Shown: positions 12,755 through 13,793 of the stretch, piece after piece
How the letters are laid out: the number at the start of each line of letters is the position of its first letter
Numbering within the stretch: the stretch's first letter is position 1
NCBI GenBank assembly: GCA_016873525.1
Contig: VGXD01000028.1
Coordinates: 1 to 13,793, forward strand
Source: Nitrospira sp.
GTDB taxonomy: Bacteria > Nitrospirota > Nitrospiria > Nitrospirales > Nitrospiraceae
Length of the DNA stretch: 13,793 nucleotides
Direction: 5' to 3'
Notes under the pieces: model-generated
Told to the model about the DNA's origin: nothing
The model's input: the letters and a program-made list of their open reading frames with translations, nothing else
The model's database searches: none
Translations under genes and position numbers: made by a program

Positions 12755-13793
12755 ATGGAACAGCAAACGACCCCCGGTTCGACCCGCATGGTTCGGCACA
12801 CGGCGACCGACCGCCGGCAGGACATTCGGAACATCGCCATCATCGCCCACGTGGATCACGGCAAGACCACGCTGGTGGACGCCATGCTCCGTCAGACGCA
12901 CGTCCATCGCAAGATCAACGACATGGGCGAACGCATCCTGGACTCCATGGACCAGGAGCGGGAGCGCGGCATCACGATCCGCGCCAAGAACGTGAGCGTC
13001 ACGTACAACGACGTGAAGATCAATATCGTCGATACCCCGGGCCACGCCGACTTCGGCGGCGAAGTCGAACGGACCCTCCGGATGGTGGACGGCGTCCTCC
13101 TGCTGATCGATGCCAAGGAAGGCCCGATGCCGCAGACCACTTTCGTGCTGCGCAAGGCGCTGGCGCTCGGCCATCGCGCCATCGTGGTCATCAACAAAAT
13201 CGACCGGCCGGACGCGGTCATCGACGACGTCCTCAACCGCACTTTCGATCTCTTCGTGCATTTGGGCGCCACCAACGAGCAACTCGACTTCCCCATCGTC
13301 TACACCTCCGCCATCAACGGCATCGCCACGCTGGACCTGAAGACGCCGGGCACCAACATCAGCCCCCTCATGGACACGATCCTGGAGCAGACCCCGGCCC
13401 CGGCCATCAACGCCGACGCGCCGCTCCAGCTCCTCGTGCTGGCTCTGGCCCAAGACCCCTACAAGGGGAAAATGGGCATCGGGAAGATTCTCTCCGGCGC
13501 GATCGCCCGGCGGCAGAACGTCATGCAGATCAAGCGCGACGGAACCCACGCCCCAGGAAAGGTCGCCGAGTTGGCGGTGTTTTCCGGCCTGGAGCGAACG
13601 GAGGTGGAGCAAGCCGCGGCGGGAGAAATCGTGGCGATTGCAGGCATCGACGACATCAGCATCGGCGAGACCATTGCCGACGTCGATCAGCCGGTCGCCT
13701 TGCCCCCGGTGTCCATCGACGAGCCGACCGTCCAGATGACCTTCGCCGTCAACAACAGTCCGTTTGCGGGCCGGGAAGGCAAATATATGACCT
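12755..13793 (+). CDS. typA: Ribosome-associated GTPase TypA/BipA (5' part)
   Basis: The window holds the first 346 codons; the usual protein has about 600 residues, so the C-terminal half lies beyond the right edge. Translation-factor GTPase motifs are clear: G1 AHVDHGKTT (31-39), a switch region with QERERGITI (67-75), DTPGH (93-97), and NKID (147-150). Domain II follows from about residue 222 with DPYKGKMGIGKI. TypA/BipA binds the 70S ribosome and supports ribosome assembly and growth under stress such as cold. The opening DIRNIAIIAHVDHGKTT and the QERERGITI wording fit TypA better than LepA or EF-G. The ATG at 12755 has AAAGG about eleven bases upstream, a rather long spacing; an ATG at 12788 is possible but has no ribosome site. 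The promoter and terminator-like hairpin just upstream suggest regulated expression. Confidence 0.95.
   Translation, partial: MEQQTTPGSTRMVRHTATDRRQDIRNIAIIAHVDHGKTTLVDAMLRQTHVHRKINDMGERILDSMDQERERGITIRAKNVSVTYNDVKINIVDTPGHADFGGEVERTLRMVDGVLLLIDAKEGPMPQTTFVLRKALALGHRAIVVINKIDRPDAVIDDVLNRTFDLFVHLGATNEQLDFPIVYTSAINGIATLDLKTPGTNISPLMDTILEQTPAPAINADAPLQLLVLALAQDPYKGKMGIGKILSGAIARRQNVMQIKRDGTHAPGKVAELAVFSGLERTEVEQAAAGEIVAIAGIDDISIGETIADVDQPVALPPVSIDEPTVQMTFAVNNSPFAGREGKYMT

Noticed and set aside
1..13793. Mobile elements, CRISPR arrays, toxin-antitoxin or defence genes.
   Set aside because: No transposase, terminal repeats, spaced direct repeats or defence motifs were seen; all large genes are core functions.

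Overview
The window is a compact, GC-rich bacterial chromosome segment with housekeeping genes on both strands. It has a bifunctional class A penicillin-binding protein and a full ISC iron-sulfur assembly operon. It also has glutamate and glutamine tRNAs with CUC and CUG anticodons beside a bacterial glutamyl-tRNA synthetase, and a deoxyhypusine-synthase-family gene. This mix suggests a Gram-negative outside the best-known proteobacterial orders. My best guess is Nitrospirota (Nitrospira-like), but that is an impression from gene content and style, not a search result.

Layout. Bases 66-1178 (-) encode a deoxyhypusine synthase-family enzyme. A 393-base divergent gap follows, then a small unrecognised gene (1572-2015, +) with a duplicated Cys-Pro motif. 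Next is a minus-strand translation cluster read from high to low coordinates: gltX (2466-3887), tRNA-Gln(CUG), a 12-bp perfect hairpin, and tRNA-Glu(CUC). Bases 4094-4510 (-) encode the ISC-type [2Fe-2S] ferredoxin. It is transcribed divergently from the plus-strand ISC operon iscR-iscS-iscU-iscA-hscB-hscA-iscX (4727-10107). A class A PBP gene (10140-12527, -) converges on iscX. The start of typA/bipA (12755 onward, +) runs off the right edge.

How the genes work together. IscS takes sulfur from cysteine, IscU is the scaffold, and IscA is an A-type carrier. HscB and HscA release the cluster from IscU, and IscU carries the LPPVK recognition motif. IscX modulates IscS, Fdx supplies electrons, and IscR is the probable Fe-S-sensing repressor. 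The fdx-iscR gap holds a good sigma70-like promoter. An IscR-like palindrome sits at its predicted start point, and a second near-perfect 19-bp palindrome lies directly upstream of the -35 box. GltX sits beside both tRNAs that a non-discriminating GluRS would charge.

I found no mobile element, CRISPR array or obviously novel multi-gene system. The most interesting signals are: a strong terminator-shaped hairpin placed at the predicted +1 of typA; the eukaryote-like tetracysteine N-terminus of HscB; the two palindromes between fdx and iscR; the GltX/tRNA cluster; and the small gene with repeated CPxxQFL motifs.
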